From Bacteroidales bacterium (GTDB lineage: Bacteria > Bacteroidota > Bacteroidia > Bacteroidales > UBA932): DNA of 8,323 nucleotides. A program made the position numbers and the translations under genes. The stretch covers positions 1 through 8,323 of the forward strand of contig JAGDBY010000006.1 of NCBI GenBank assembly GCA_017958765.1, written 5' to 3'. Positions 1-7,036 of the stretch are shown here, in pieces. Every line of letters begins with the position of its first letter. Positions within the stretch are counted from its first letter, which is position 1. A model generated the notes under the pieces. The model saw nothing but the letters and a program-made list of their open reading frames with translations. It had not been told where the DNA came from and searched no databases.

Positions 1-2403
1 ACCCGCCAGCTGGAGAAACTCACAATATCTCTGGCAAGTGACGCTGTCTACGCCCGCCCTGAATTCAAAGAGGTGCCTGCACGTTCTTACGCCCTCTCAG
101 CAGACGGCGAGAGAATTATAGTGGAAGGCCGCGGCGATATTTATTCAGTTCCTGCATCTGAAGGCCCTGTTTACAACCTTACAAACAGCTCTTCATCACA
201 CGAGAAGGACCCTTCATTCTCTCCTGACGGAAAGACAATAGCTTACTTCAGCGACGCTACCGGAGAATATCAGCTTTACACTGCTCCGGCAACAGATATG
301 AGAAAAGCTACCGTAAGAACCTCTTTCAAGACAGGTTACCCTTCAGGCATTTTCTGGTCACCGGATTCTAAGAAGCTCTATTTCTCAACCGAGAAGAACG
401 ATCTCTACTGCCTCACACTCGCTTCAGGCCAGCTTGAAAGAGTTCTTCACAATGAGATCGGCGGATACAGAGGTTTCGCTCTGAGCCCTGACGGAGCATG
501 GCTGGCATACGGAGAAGAGGCCCCTAGCGGCATCAACATTATCTATCTGTACAATTTTGCAAACAAGACAGCAACTCCTGTTACAAGCAAATGGTACAAC
601 TCTTCAAGCCCTATGTTCTCACAGGACGGCAAATACCTGTTCTTCACATCCGCAGTAAAATTCGGACAGCAGAATTCAGCTATGGAATGGGATGCAGCCC
701 TTAGAATGGACAGCTACTCTTTCATCCTTCCTCTTACAAAGGACACACCTAACCCTCTGACTCTTAAGTCAAATGAGATTGCAGCTCCGGCAGCTCCGGC
801 TCCTGCGCCAGCTCAGACAAACAGCAGAAATGCAAATGCCAAGGCTGAGCCTGCAGCTCCTGCCAAAGGGACTACCGTAGTTGATTTCGACGGCATTCTG
901 GACAGAGCTACCAAGCTCCCTATGAACGGCGCCGTAAGATTCGTTTACGCTCCTGAAGGAAAACTCTACTATACCGGCGGAGGCGCTCCTGCAGCCGGCG
1001 GTCAGACCGGAGCTACCGTTCAGGTTCTTGACCTTGCTACAATGAATTCTTCTCCGGCTTCTTTCAGAGGCAGCGTAGTCGCTATCAACACCAACACCGA
1101 AAGACTCCTCGTCAGAGACGGACGTGACCTTAGAGTAGTATCGCTCAGGGGCGGAAGATCTGACAAAGTGGTTCCTCTGAAGCTTACAATGACAATCGAC
1201 CATCAGGCAGAATGGAAACAGATATTTGACGAGACCTGGCGTGTAACCCGCGACTACTTCTATGTACGCAATATGCACGGAAGAGACTGGCCGGCAATTC
1301 ACGACAAATATGCAGAGCTGCTTCCTTACGTACAGCACCGTCAGGATCTCACTTACCTTATCGGTGAAATGATCGGCGAGCTGAATGTAGGTCACGCTTA
1401 CGTTACATCTCCTACCGAGACTCCTGCAGCCCCTGTTGTTAAAGTCGGCCTTCTCGGCGCTAAATTCAGCAAAGCTGCCAACGGAACATTCCGCATCGAA
1501 AAGATCTTCAAAGGGGAGAACTTCAACGAAGCTACCCGCTCACCTCTCACAGAGCCTGGCGTAAACGCTAAAGTCGGAGAATACGTTACAGCTATCAACG
1601 GCGTTACTACAATCGGTCTGAGCGACATTTACGAGGCTTTGGTAGGCAAAGCTGAGGAAGTTATCTCCCTCACCCTTGCAGCTACCCCTGACGGCAAGAA
1701 CGGCCGTACCGTATATGTTAAGACTATCGCCAACGAGACTGACCTGGCTTACTACAACTGGGTTCACGAGAATATAGACAAGGTTGACAAGATGTCAAAC
1801 GGCCAGATCGGTTACATCCACGTTCCTGATATGGGAACTCCTGGTCTTGAGGCATTTACCAAACTCTATTTCACTCAGCTCGACAAGAAGGCCCTCATCG
1901 TGGACGACCGTATGAACGGCGGCGGAAACGTATCTCCTATGCTGATCAACCGTCTTATGAGAGTTCCTTACAGAATGAGCATGCAGTTCAACGGCCACGT
2001 AGAGACTGTTCCTGACGGAACTCACTACGGACCTAAGGTTGTATTGATCGACAAGTACTCTGCTTCCGACGGAGACCTGTTCCCATACAGCTTCCAGAAA
2101 CTCGGTTTGGGTACCGTAATCGGTAAACGCTCTTGGGGCGGTATCGTTGGTATCAGCGGTACAAGACCTTACCTCGACGGACAGGATGTCAGAACCCCGT
2201 TCTTCACATCTTACTCTGTCGATACCGGAGAATGGATTGTTGAAGGCCACGGAGTAGATCCTGACATCGACGTGGACATCAACCCTATCGACGATTACTA
2301 CGGAAAGGATGCTCAGCTGGAGAAAGCCGTAGAGGTTCTCCTCGAGCAAATGAAGGCTTATCCTCCTCTGCCTCCTATCCCTGCAGATCCTACTAACAAA
2401 TAG
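1..2403 (+). CDS. Tricorn-like S41 family serine protease, 5' end missing
   Basis: The reading frame is open from base 1, so the gene begins upstream; the GTG at 73 is internal and not the start. 800 residues are visible, numbered here from base 1. Residues 1 to about 395 form beta-propeller blades, with SPDG-type turns at 74-77, 120-122, 162-165 and 207-210, interrupted by an Ala/Pro-rich linker at about 259-290. A core helical domain starts near 397, a PDZ domain lies at about 500-570, and the C-terminal S41 catalytic domain follows. By comparison with archaeal Tricorn (catalytic Ser-His-Ser-Glu), His465 in NVGHAYV, Ser689 in SASDGD and Glu748 in VEGHGVDPD are the likely catalytic residues; the first Ser is replaced by Gly464. 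Asp690 follows the nucleophile as in Tricorn. The family degrades peptides. Bacteroidota members usually carry a signal peptide and are probably periplasmic, but the N-terminus is not visible. The full length is probably above 1,000 residues. The family call is firm; the substrate is unknown. Confidence 0.93.
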   Translation, partial: TRQLEKLTISLASDAVYARPEFKEVPARSYALSADGERIIVEGRGDIYSVPASEGPVYNLTNSSSSHEKDPSFSPDGKTIAYFSDATGEYQLYTAPATDMRKATVRTSFKTGYPSGIFWSPDSKKLYFSTEKNDLYCLTLASGQLERVLHNEIGGYRGFALSPDGAWLAYGEEAPSGINIIYLYNFANKTATPVTSKWYNSSSPMFSQDGKYLFFTSAVKFGQQNSAMEWDAALRMDSYSFILPLTKDTPNPLTLKSNEIAAPAAPAPAPAQTNSRNANAKAEPAAPAKGTTVVDFDGILDRATKLPMNGAVRFVYAPEGKLYYTGGGAPAAGGQTGATVQVLDLATMNSSPASFRGSVVAINTNTERLLVRDGRDLRVVSLRGGRSDKVVPLKLTMTIDHQAEWKQIFDETWRVTRDYFYVRNMHGRDWPAIHDKYAELLPYVQHRQDLTYLIGEMIGELNVGHAYVTSPTETPAAPVVKVGLLGAKFSKAANGTFRIEKIFKGENFNEATRSPLTEPGVNAKVGEYVTAINGVTTIGLSDIYEALVGKAEEVISLTLAATPDGKNGRTVYVKTIANETDLAYYNWVHENIDKVDKMSNGQIGYIHVPDMGTPGLEAFTKLYFTQLDKKALIVDDRMNGGGNVSPMLINRLMRVPYRMSMQFNGHVETVPDGTHYGPKVVLIDKYSASDGDLFPYSFQKLGLGTVIGKRSWGGIVGISGTRPYLDGQDVRTPFFTSYSVDTGEWIVEGHGVDPDIDVDINPIDDYYGKDAQLEKAVEVLLEQMKAYPPLPPIPADPTNK
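775..870 (+). other. Ala/Pro-rich low-complexity linker inside the protease
   Basis: Codons 259-290 of the visible protease encode a run dominated by Ala and Pro (APAAPAPAPA), then Asn/Ala and a second Ala/Pro stretch. At DNA level it contains short GCAGCTCCGG-type repeats. It falls inside the beta-propeller half and is probably a flexible surface loop between blades. No function of its own is implied. Confidence 0.7.
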
Positions 2404-2419
2404 CAGGTGTCTGCATACA

Positions 2420-2449
2420 AAAAAGGGTGGCCTCTCGGTCACCCTTTTT
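2420..2449. terminator. Bidirectional intrinsic terminator between the protease gene and fabG
   Basis: A 13-bp stem (2420-2432 with 2437-2449) closes a TCTC tetraloop. Its G/C-rich upper part contains GGGTGGCC, with one G-T pair, and its base is an A/T run. Read on the plus strand it ends in five T; read on the minus strand it ends in six T. It starts 17 bases after the protease stop codon and 15 bases beyond the fabG stop, between convergent genes. This is the classic shape of a shared rho-independent terminator and also marks the end of the minus-strand operon. Confidence 0.9.
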
Positions 2450-2464
2450 AATTATCACTGTCTC

Positions 2465-3208
2465 TTACATCAGCATACCTCCGTCAACCTGTATTACCTG
2501 ACCGGTAACATACGATGACAGGTCTGATGCAGGGAATGTACATACATCGGCGATATCCTCCGGGAGACCTCCCCTGCGCAACGGAATCTTATTCTTCCAT
2601 TCGTTGAGGGTCGCTTCAGGAAGCTGCGCGGTCATATCGGTGATGATAAAACCGGGAGCCACTGCATTTGCTCTGATGCCCCTTGAACCCACTTCCTGGG
2701 CGATACTCTTAGCCAAGGCTATCATACCCGCTTTTGATGCAGAATAGTTAGCCTGGCCGGCATTTCCGTGAACGCCCACTACCGAGCTCATATTGATAAT
2801 TGAGCCGCTTCTCTGTTTCAGCATTACAGGAACGACTGCGTGAGCATAATTGAAAGCGCTCTTCAGGTTTACGTTAATAACGGCATCCCACTGAGCTTCG
2901 CTCATTCTCATAAGCAAGCCGTCCTTGGTAATGCCTGCATTGTTCACCAGAATGTCAATTCTGCCGAATTCAGCCACAACCTGATCCGCCACCGACATGG
3001 CATCTTCGTATGATGCAGCATTTGAAGCGATGGCAAGCACTTTTGCACCCAGCGCCTCTAGTTCGGCCTTGGTAGCGAGGGCCAGATCGTCTATTACCAA
3101 ATCGGTAAAAGCTATGTCAGCCCCTTCTGAGGCGAATTTGAGCGCCACAGCTTTTCCTATACCTTTTGCAGCTCCGGTAATCAGAGCAACTTTATTCTCC
3201 AGTAACAT
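2465..3208 (-). CDS. fabG: 3-oxoacyl-[acyl-carrier-protein] reductase
   Basis: A short-chain dehydrogenase/reductase of 247 residues, close to the usual FabG length. It should reduce beta-ketoacyl-ACP to beta-hydroxyacyl-ACP with NADPH in the cytosolic fatty-acid elongation cycle. The Rossmann glycine motif TGAAKGIG is at 11-18, NNAG at 89-92, and the catalytic tetrad is Asn114, Ser142, Tyr155 and Lys159 (YSASK). The C-terminus has the FabG-like SSYVTGQVIQVDGG run at 231-244. The ATG start at 3208 lies 4 bases after the rimO stop, so the gene is translated as the last member of the operon, before the terminator at 2420-2449. One small oddity is FPASD at 225-229, where FabG proteins usually have FLASD; this is a conservative position outside the active site. 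Other SDR reductases look similar, but the overall match favours FabG. Confidence 0.92.
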   Translation of the reverse strand: MLLENKVALITGAAKGIGKAVALKFASEGADIAFTDLVIDDLALATKAELEALGAKVLAIASNAASYEDAMSVADQVVAEFGRIDILVNNAGITKDGLLMRMSEAQWDAVINVNLKSAFNYAHAVVPVMLKQRSGSIINMSSVVGVHGNAGQANYSASKAGMIALAKSIAQEVGSRGIRANAVAPGFIITDMTAQLPEATLNEWKNKIPLRRGGLPEDIADVCTFPASDLSSYVTGQVIQVDGGMLM

Positions 3209-3212
3209 AATC

Positions 3213-4517
3213 CTATTGTTTTACTAATTCTGCTTTCAGGTCGTAACAGTCGGCCTCGGTTATTTTAGCAAGAACGAATTCTCCCGCCTTTACGTCGGAA
3301 GGTTTGCATTCTATCAGAATCTCGCCGTCAACCTCCGGAGCCTCATACTGAGAACGTCCGTGAGCATAGCCGTCTTCATAGAAATCGATGAGGACCTTCT
3401 CGATGTTTCCCAAACGTGACTTATTGAAATTCAGGGAGACCTCAGACTGAAGGTCCATCAGCTCATTGAAGCGCTCCTGTTTAACTCTCACGGAGATGGT
3501 ATCCTTATAGAAACGGGCTCCGTAAGTACCTTCTTCCTCAGAATAGGTGAACGCTCCCAGCCTTTCAAAACGGGCTGACTTGACGAATGACAGCAATTCT
3601 TTAAACTCGGCAGCCCCCTCGAAAGGATGGCCCACCATCAATGTAGTACGCAGCGCAACACCGGGAACGGCTTTGCGAATCTTCTTAACCAGGTCCTTTG
3701 TCTGTTTATCGTCTATGTTACGCTTCATAGCGGAGAGAACCTTGCTTGAAGAGTGCTGCAAAGGGATATCGAGGTATTTGCAGATTTTCTCGTTTGTAGC
3801 GATTTCTTCCAGGACATCCTCCGGGAAATCCGCCGGATAAGAGTAAAGCAGTCTCACCCATTCTATCCCTTCCACTGCGGCAAGGGTATTGAGCAAAGGA
3901 GCCAACATTCTCTTCTTGTATATATCCAACCCGTAATAGGTTGTATCCTGCGCCACAACTATCAGCTCTTTAACCCCTTTTCTGGCAAGACCCTGAGCCT
4001 CTTTCAACAGCAGCTCCATCGGGACCGACCTGTAAGCGCCTCTGATACCCGGAATAGCACAGTATGCGCATTTTCTGTCACACCCCTCGGAAATCTTCAG
4101 ATACGCATAATGTGACGGTGTAGTAAGGACTCTTTCCTGGGCGAATCTCTTATTGTAACGAGCGCCCAGCGCCTCCAACAGCTTTGCTGTGTCGGACACG
4201 CCGAAGAAAGCGTCCACTTCAGGAATCTCAGCAATTAATTCGTCGCGATAACGCTCGGAAAGACAGCCTAGCACATAAACATATTTCACAAGCTGTCTTC
4301 TTTTAAGCTCTACGGCGGTAAAAATTGCATCTATTGATTCCTCTTTTGCATCCTGTATGAAGCCACACGTATTGATAACGATGGCATCAACATCCGCACC
4401 CTCCAAAGGCGCAGTCTCGGGAATGACTGTCAGGCCGTTACCCTTCATCTGACGCAGAAGGTGCTCGGAATCAACCCTGTTCTTTGAACAGCCTAGAGTA
4501 ATTAATTGTACTTTCAC
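3213..4517 (-). CDS. rimO: Ribosomal protein S12 methylthiotransferase RimO
   Basis: A radical-SAM methylthiotransferase of 434 residues, typical for RimO, which adds a methylthio group to the beta-carbon of a conserved aspartate in ribosomal protein S12. The N-terminal UPF0004 domain holds three iron-sulfur cysteines, Cys10, Cys51 and Cys85. The radical-SAM cluster motif CxxxCxxC is Cys146, Cys150 and Cys153. A TRAM domain occupies about 371-434. LGCSKNRVDSE near the N-terminus and IPGIRGAYRS at 155-164 favour RimO over the tRNA enzyme MiaB. The start is GTG at 4517: between it and the upstream in-frame TAA at 4539-4541 there is no ATG. The gene begins 11 bases after the DUF5606 stop. GHPFEG at 296-301 differs from the GHPGE form I recall in related RimO proteins. 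Active-site residues are intact. Confidence 0.95.
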   Translation of the reverse strand: MKVQLITLGCSKNRVDSEHLLRQMKGNGLTVIPETAPLEGADVDAIVINTCGFIQDAKEESIDAIFTAVELKRRQLVKYVYVLGCLSERYRDELIAEIPEVDAFFGVSDTAKLLEALGARYNKRFAQERVLTTPSHYAYLKISEGCDRKCAYCAIPGIRGAYRSVPMELLLKEAQGLARKGVKELIVVAQDTTYYGLDIYKKRMLAPLLNTLAAVEGIEWVRLLYSYPADFPEDVLEEIATNEKICKYLDIPLQHSSSKVLSAMKRNIDDKQTKDLVKKIRKAVPGVALRTTLMVGHPFEGAAEFKELLSFVKSARFERLGAFTYSEEEGTYGARFYKDTISVRVKQERFNELMDLQSEVSLNFNKSRLGNIEKVLIDFYEDGYAHGRSQYEAPEVDGEILIECKPSDVKAGEFVLAKITEADCYDLKAELVKQ

Positions 4518-4528
4518 TTCTTTAAAAA

Positions 4529-5134
4529 TTAGTTTGCTTTAATATGAGCAGACCTTGTGGCTTTCTTAGGAGCGGCAGATTTTGTCGTACTTGACTTAGC
4601 GCTTGTGGCTTTGGAAGCGGCCTTTGTGCCTGCAGCGGCTTTGGCTTTCGTAGTCTCTTTCTTTGCGGCCGGCTTCTTGGCAGCCTCTTTCGGCGCCTCT
4701 GTCTCCTGCTTCACATCCTCACTCTTCTCTTCCTCTTCTTCCACAAAATCTATTGTTGCAAATTCATTTAAAACGTTATACCAGTCGAGGACTTTCTTCA
4801 TATGGGATACATAGAATTTGTCCTGGTCATAATCCGGAATAACCTCACCGAAGAATGCCTTGATGGCTTTGTCGTCGGTCTTAGAACTAGGTGCCTGGCC
4901 GGCGCCCAGTTTAGCTTTCATATCTAAAAACACCTGTTTGAGGGTCACTTCGCCGGAATTGGTATAGATAGAAACATCTTCCAAAGTAGTAATTCTGGCA
5001 TTTGATCCAAACTGTGTTCTGTGTTTCGTTACAAGTGATTCTACAATCACACCGTTTTTAGCCTGCGCCAAATAGAGCCACAAGCCAGGTTGCCCTGAAA
5101 CGGAAAGCACCTTTTTAAGATCTGTTTTTTCCAT
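4529..5134 (-). CDS. DUF5606-family protein with histone-H1-like Lys/Ala-rich tail
   Basis: 201 residues with three regions. Residues 1 to about 130 form a folded domain with the N-terminal pattern LKKVLSVSGQPGLWLYL and IVESL, which I recognise as the Bacteroidota DUF5606 family; its biochemical role is unknown. Residues 132-150 are acidic (VEEEEEKSED), and about 148-201 are a disordered run of Lys, Ala, Thr and Ser with about 14 lysines and few acidic residues, resembling histone H1 or the tails of bacterial HU-like proteins. There is no signal peptide or membrane segment, so it is probably cytosolic. The tail suggests nucleic-acid binding, which is inference only. The ATG at 5134 lies inside the end of coaE, overlapping it by 20 bases in another frame, which suggests translational coupling. 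The rimO start follows 11 bases after its stop. Confidence 0.85.
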   Translation of the reverse strand: MEKTDLKKVLSVSGQPGLWLYLAQAKNGVIVESLVTKHRTQFGSNARITTLEDVSIYTNSGEVTLKQVFLDMKAKLGAGQAPSSKTDDKAIKAFFGEVIPDYDQDKFYVSHMKKVLDWYNVLNEFATIDFVEEEEEKSEDVKQETEAPKEAAKKPAAKKETTKAKAAAGTKAASKATSAKSSTTKSAAPKKATRSAHIKAN

Positions 5135-5720
5135 TATCTGTTATTTTATCAATTATTTTCAATATTTGGGGCAGAACCGGATGCCGGTCATCAGTTGTGA
5201 TAACCCAATCCGCCTTCGCCATTTTCTCCCCGTCAGGGAGCTGGTTGGACATTCTCTGTCTCACCTGGGACTCGCTGATGCCGTCCCTTTCCACAACTCT
5301 CTGCACTCTCACATTCTCCGGCGCTGTCATTAATATAACATAATCGGATAAAGAATGCAAATTTTTTTTCTCAAAATATAATGCCGTTTCGAAAATCACC
5401 AGCGCAGAATCCTGTCTCGCTTTCCAGTTTTCGAAATCCTTTATAACCGCAGGATGCACCAACTGCTCGATCCGTTGCAAATAATCTCTATTATTGAATA
5501 TTTTCCCGGCCAATGCTGCTTTATCCAGCTTTCCGTCCTTCAATATATCTTTTCCTACGACATTTACAATATCTGCAAGGAGAACTGCATCTTCATCGTA
5601 GAGCTGCTTGGCACGTTCATCACAGTTGTACACCGGATAGCCGAGTGATTCAAACGCGGTGGTGACGGCGGTTTTGCCGCTGCCGATTCCTCCGGTACAG
5701 ACTATGACTTTAGGATTCAT
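5115..5720 (-). CDS. coaE: Dephospho-CoA kinase
   Basis: 201 residues, close to the 206 of the E. coli enzyme. It phosphorylates the 3'-hydroxyl of the dephospho-CoA ribose with ATP, the last step of CoA synthesis, in the cytosol. The P-loop GGIGSGKT is at 10-17. Asp34 in NCDERAKQLY corresponds to the conserved acidic substrate-binding region. IEQLVHP at 84-90, the segment VIFETALYFEK (108-118) and the lid region with Arg141, Arg145 and Arg154 follow the family pattern. ADWVITTD at 170-177 corresponds to the conserved ADxVI motif. The ATG at 5720 directly abuts the stop of the YbbR-like gene, and the 3' end overlaps the DUF5606 gene. A run of eight A on the coding strand (5362-5369) encodes part of Glu-Lys-Lys-Asn at 117-120; the frame is intact. 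Confidence 0.95.
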   Translation of the reverse strand: MNPKVIVCTGGIGSGKTAVTTAFESLGYPVYNCDERAKQLYDEDAVLLADIVNVVGKDILKDGKLDKAALAGKIFNNRDYLQRIEQLVHPAVIKDFENWKARQDSALVIFETALYFEKKNLHSLSDYVILMTAPENVRVQRVVERDGISESQVRQRMSNQLPDGEKMAKADWVITTDDRHPVLPQILKIIDKITDNGKNRS

Positions 5721-6686
5721 CTAATTAGTAGTGATACACTCAACAACCTGAGGCTCAATCCTATACGACAGAAGAGTACCATTATACTCCTGCAGTACAG
5801 GCACTACGAATCCCAGACGTGAAGAGATATAATCCTGATAATCGACGGCGAATGTCGGGACGCTGTTCTTCTCGGCCTCACGCCTCAGGAACGGAACTCT
5901 GTAATAAACCTTGATCTGAGAAGGGACAACCGTGAGCGATACCCCACGAGGCAGATTTATCACCTCCAGGGTGACCGTGGCTTCATTCTCTACGAATCTG
6001 CTCACTTCGATAGAATAGGAAGCGAACTCTTCCGCTATTCTGAAACCTTTGACAGGTTCTATCTGAACCACTCCGTGGATGGATTTGTTAACTCCGCTGT
6101 GAGATATCAGCTTGGTATTGACCGAAGTAAGCGATTCCAGATCTTCAGTGGCGCCGTATACAGTAACAGATTCGGGAGTAATTCTCATTTCTCCCACCTG
6201 CATATACTGGCTGTCAAAAGATATATCATACTGAGCAACCAGCGGAACCTTTTTGTAAGACTGGGACGGGAATACGAATGTGAGCCGTTCCGTTACCACG
6301 GACTCCAGTTCATACACCTTTCCCAGCTCTTTGAGAAGAGGCTGAAACAGGTCGGTTTTAGTGATGAAATATTCATCCTCTCCCTCCGCCTTTTCGAACA
6401 GGGAGGCATCCAGGGAGAGAGAAAGCTTCTCCGCCGAACGGTCCAATTTGTTTTTGAGAATAGAGAATCCGGGGCCCTTTCCCCTCACTATCAGCACCTC
6501 TTTGGAAGTGGCGGAGGGAGCATGTCCCTCAATATTGGTAGTTGCCGTCACTTCATACTCGAAGAATGCCGAATAAGAGACAGAGAGGGTATAAAGGAAC
6601 CATATCAAAAAAGCAATAAGCAGGGAGAGGAGTACCAGACTCCAGTCCTGACCTATGCTTTTGATTGTTTCGGATTTCTCTGACAT
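5721..6686 (-). CDS. YbbR-domain membrane-anchored protein
   Basis: 321 residues. A short charged cytosolic N-terminus is followed by one membrane segment at about 15-37 (rich in Leu, Ile, Phe and Trp), after which the chain should lie outside the inner membrane. The rest is beta-rich with at least two YbbR-like repeats, one beginning near FFEYEV at 41 and one around VPLVAQYD, with a further similar segment near EATVTLEVINLP. In Firmicutes the YbbR protein CdaR regulates the diadenylate cyclase CdaA and is encoded beside it; no cyclase gene is present here, so that role cannot be assumed. The ATG at 6686 follows the yajC stop by 5 bases, and the TAG stop abuts coaE. Sequence conservation in the extracytoplasmic part is weak, as is usual for this family. 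Confidence 0.85.
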   Translation of the reverse strand: MSEKSETIKSIGQDWSLVLLSLLIAFLIWFLYTLSVSYSAFFEYEVTATTNIEGHAPSATSKEVLIVRGKGPGFSILKNKLDRSAEKLSLSLDASLFEKAEGEDEYFITKTDLFQPLLKELGKVYELESVVTERLTFVFPSQSYKKVPLVAQYDISFDSQYMQVGEMRITPESVTVYGATEDLESLTSVNTKLISHSGVNKSIHGVVQIEPVKGFRIAEEFASYSIEVSRFVENEATVTLEVINLPRGVSLTVVPSQIKVYYRVPFLRREAEKNSVPTFAVDYQDYISSRLGFVVPVLQEYNGTLLSYRIEPQVVECITTN

Positions 6687-6691
6687 CTATA

Positions 6692-7018
6692 CTACTGATT
6701 TGCTGTATCTGAAAAATCGTTTACTACAGATGCTTTGTCAACGCGAATTTTAACGTCATTGTCAACCTGAAGAATAAGGGTTTTCTCTTTAACCTCGACT
6801 ACAGTGCCGTAGATGCCGCCGATAGTAACCACTTTGTCTCCTTTTTTAAGGCCTGCTCTGAACTTGTCGATCTCTTTCTGTTTCTTTTGCTGAGGGCGGA
6901 TCATAAAGAGCCACATTACAACAAAAATCAAAACGAGCATCAGCATGAAAGACCAGCTTCCGCCTTGTCCCTGCGCTGCACTTGCACCTGCAGCCTGAAG
7001 AATAACATATAAATTCAT
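6692..7018 (-). CDS. yajC: Sec translocon accessory protein YajC
   Basis: 108 residues, the usual size. A short N-terminal segment with Gly/Gln/Ala precedes one membrane helix at about 22-40 (Met/Leu/Val/Phe-rich), followed directly by the diagnostic RPQQKKQKE at 41-49. A small cytosolic domain has GDKVVTIGGIYGTV at 60-73, matching the YajC fold. The protein associates with SecDF and SecYEG in the inner membrane and supports protein translocation. It is the second gene of the operon, beginning 18 bases after the nusB stop; secD and secF are not in this window. The ATG at 7018 is well placed, since the membrane helix and family motif begin at the expected distance. Confidence 0.95.
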   Translation of the reverse strand: MNLYVILQAAGASAAQGQGGSWSFMLMLVLIFVVMWLFMIRPQQKKQKEIDKFRAGLKKGDKVVTIGGIYGTVVEVKEKTLILQVDNDVKIRVDKASVVNDFSDTANQ

Positions 7019-7036
7019 ATTCTAAGTATTTAAAAA

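Noticed and set aside
73..75. GTG at 73 as the start of the protease
   Set aside because: The frame is open to base 1 and the upstream residues continue the Tricorn-like propeller sequence, so the gene begins outside the window.
769..1395. Long minus-strand open frame inside the protease gene
   Set aside because: It is antisense to conserved propeller and core-domain coding sequence and looks like a by-product of biased codon use; the same applies to the minus-strand frame at 1795-2442.
4529..4690. Lys/Ala-rich tail as a separate histone-H1-like gene
   Set aside because: It is in frame with the DUF5606 domain, with no start codon or promoter of its own that stands out.
6075..6683. Plus-strand open frame of 202 codons opposite the YbbR-like gene
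   Set aside because: The minus-strand frame has a membrane anchor, YbbR repeats and operon spacing; the plus-strand product has no recognisable domain.
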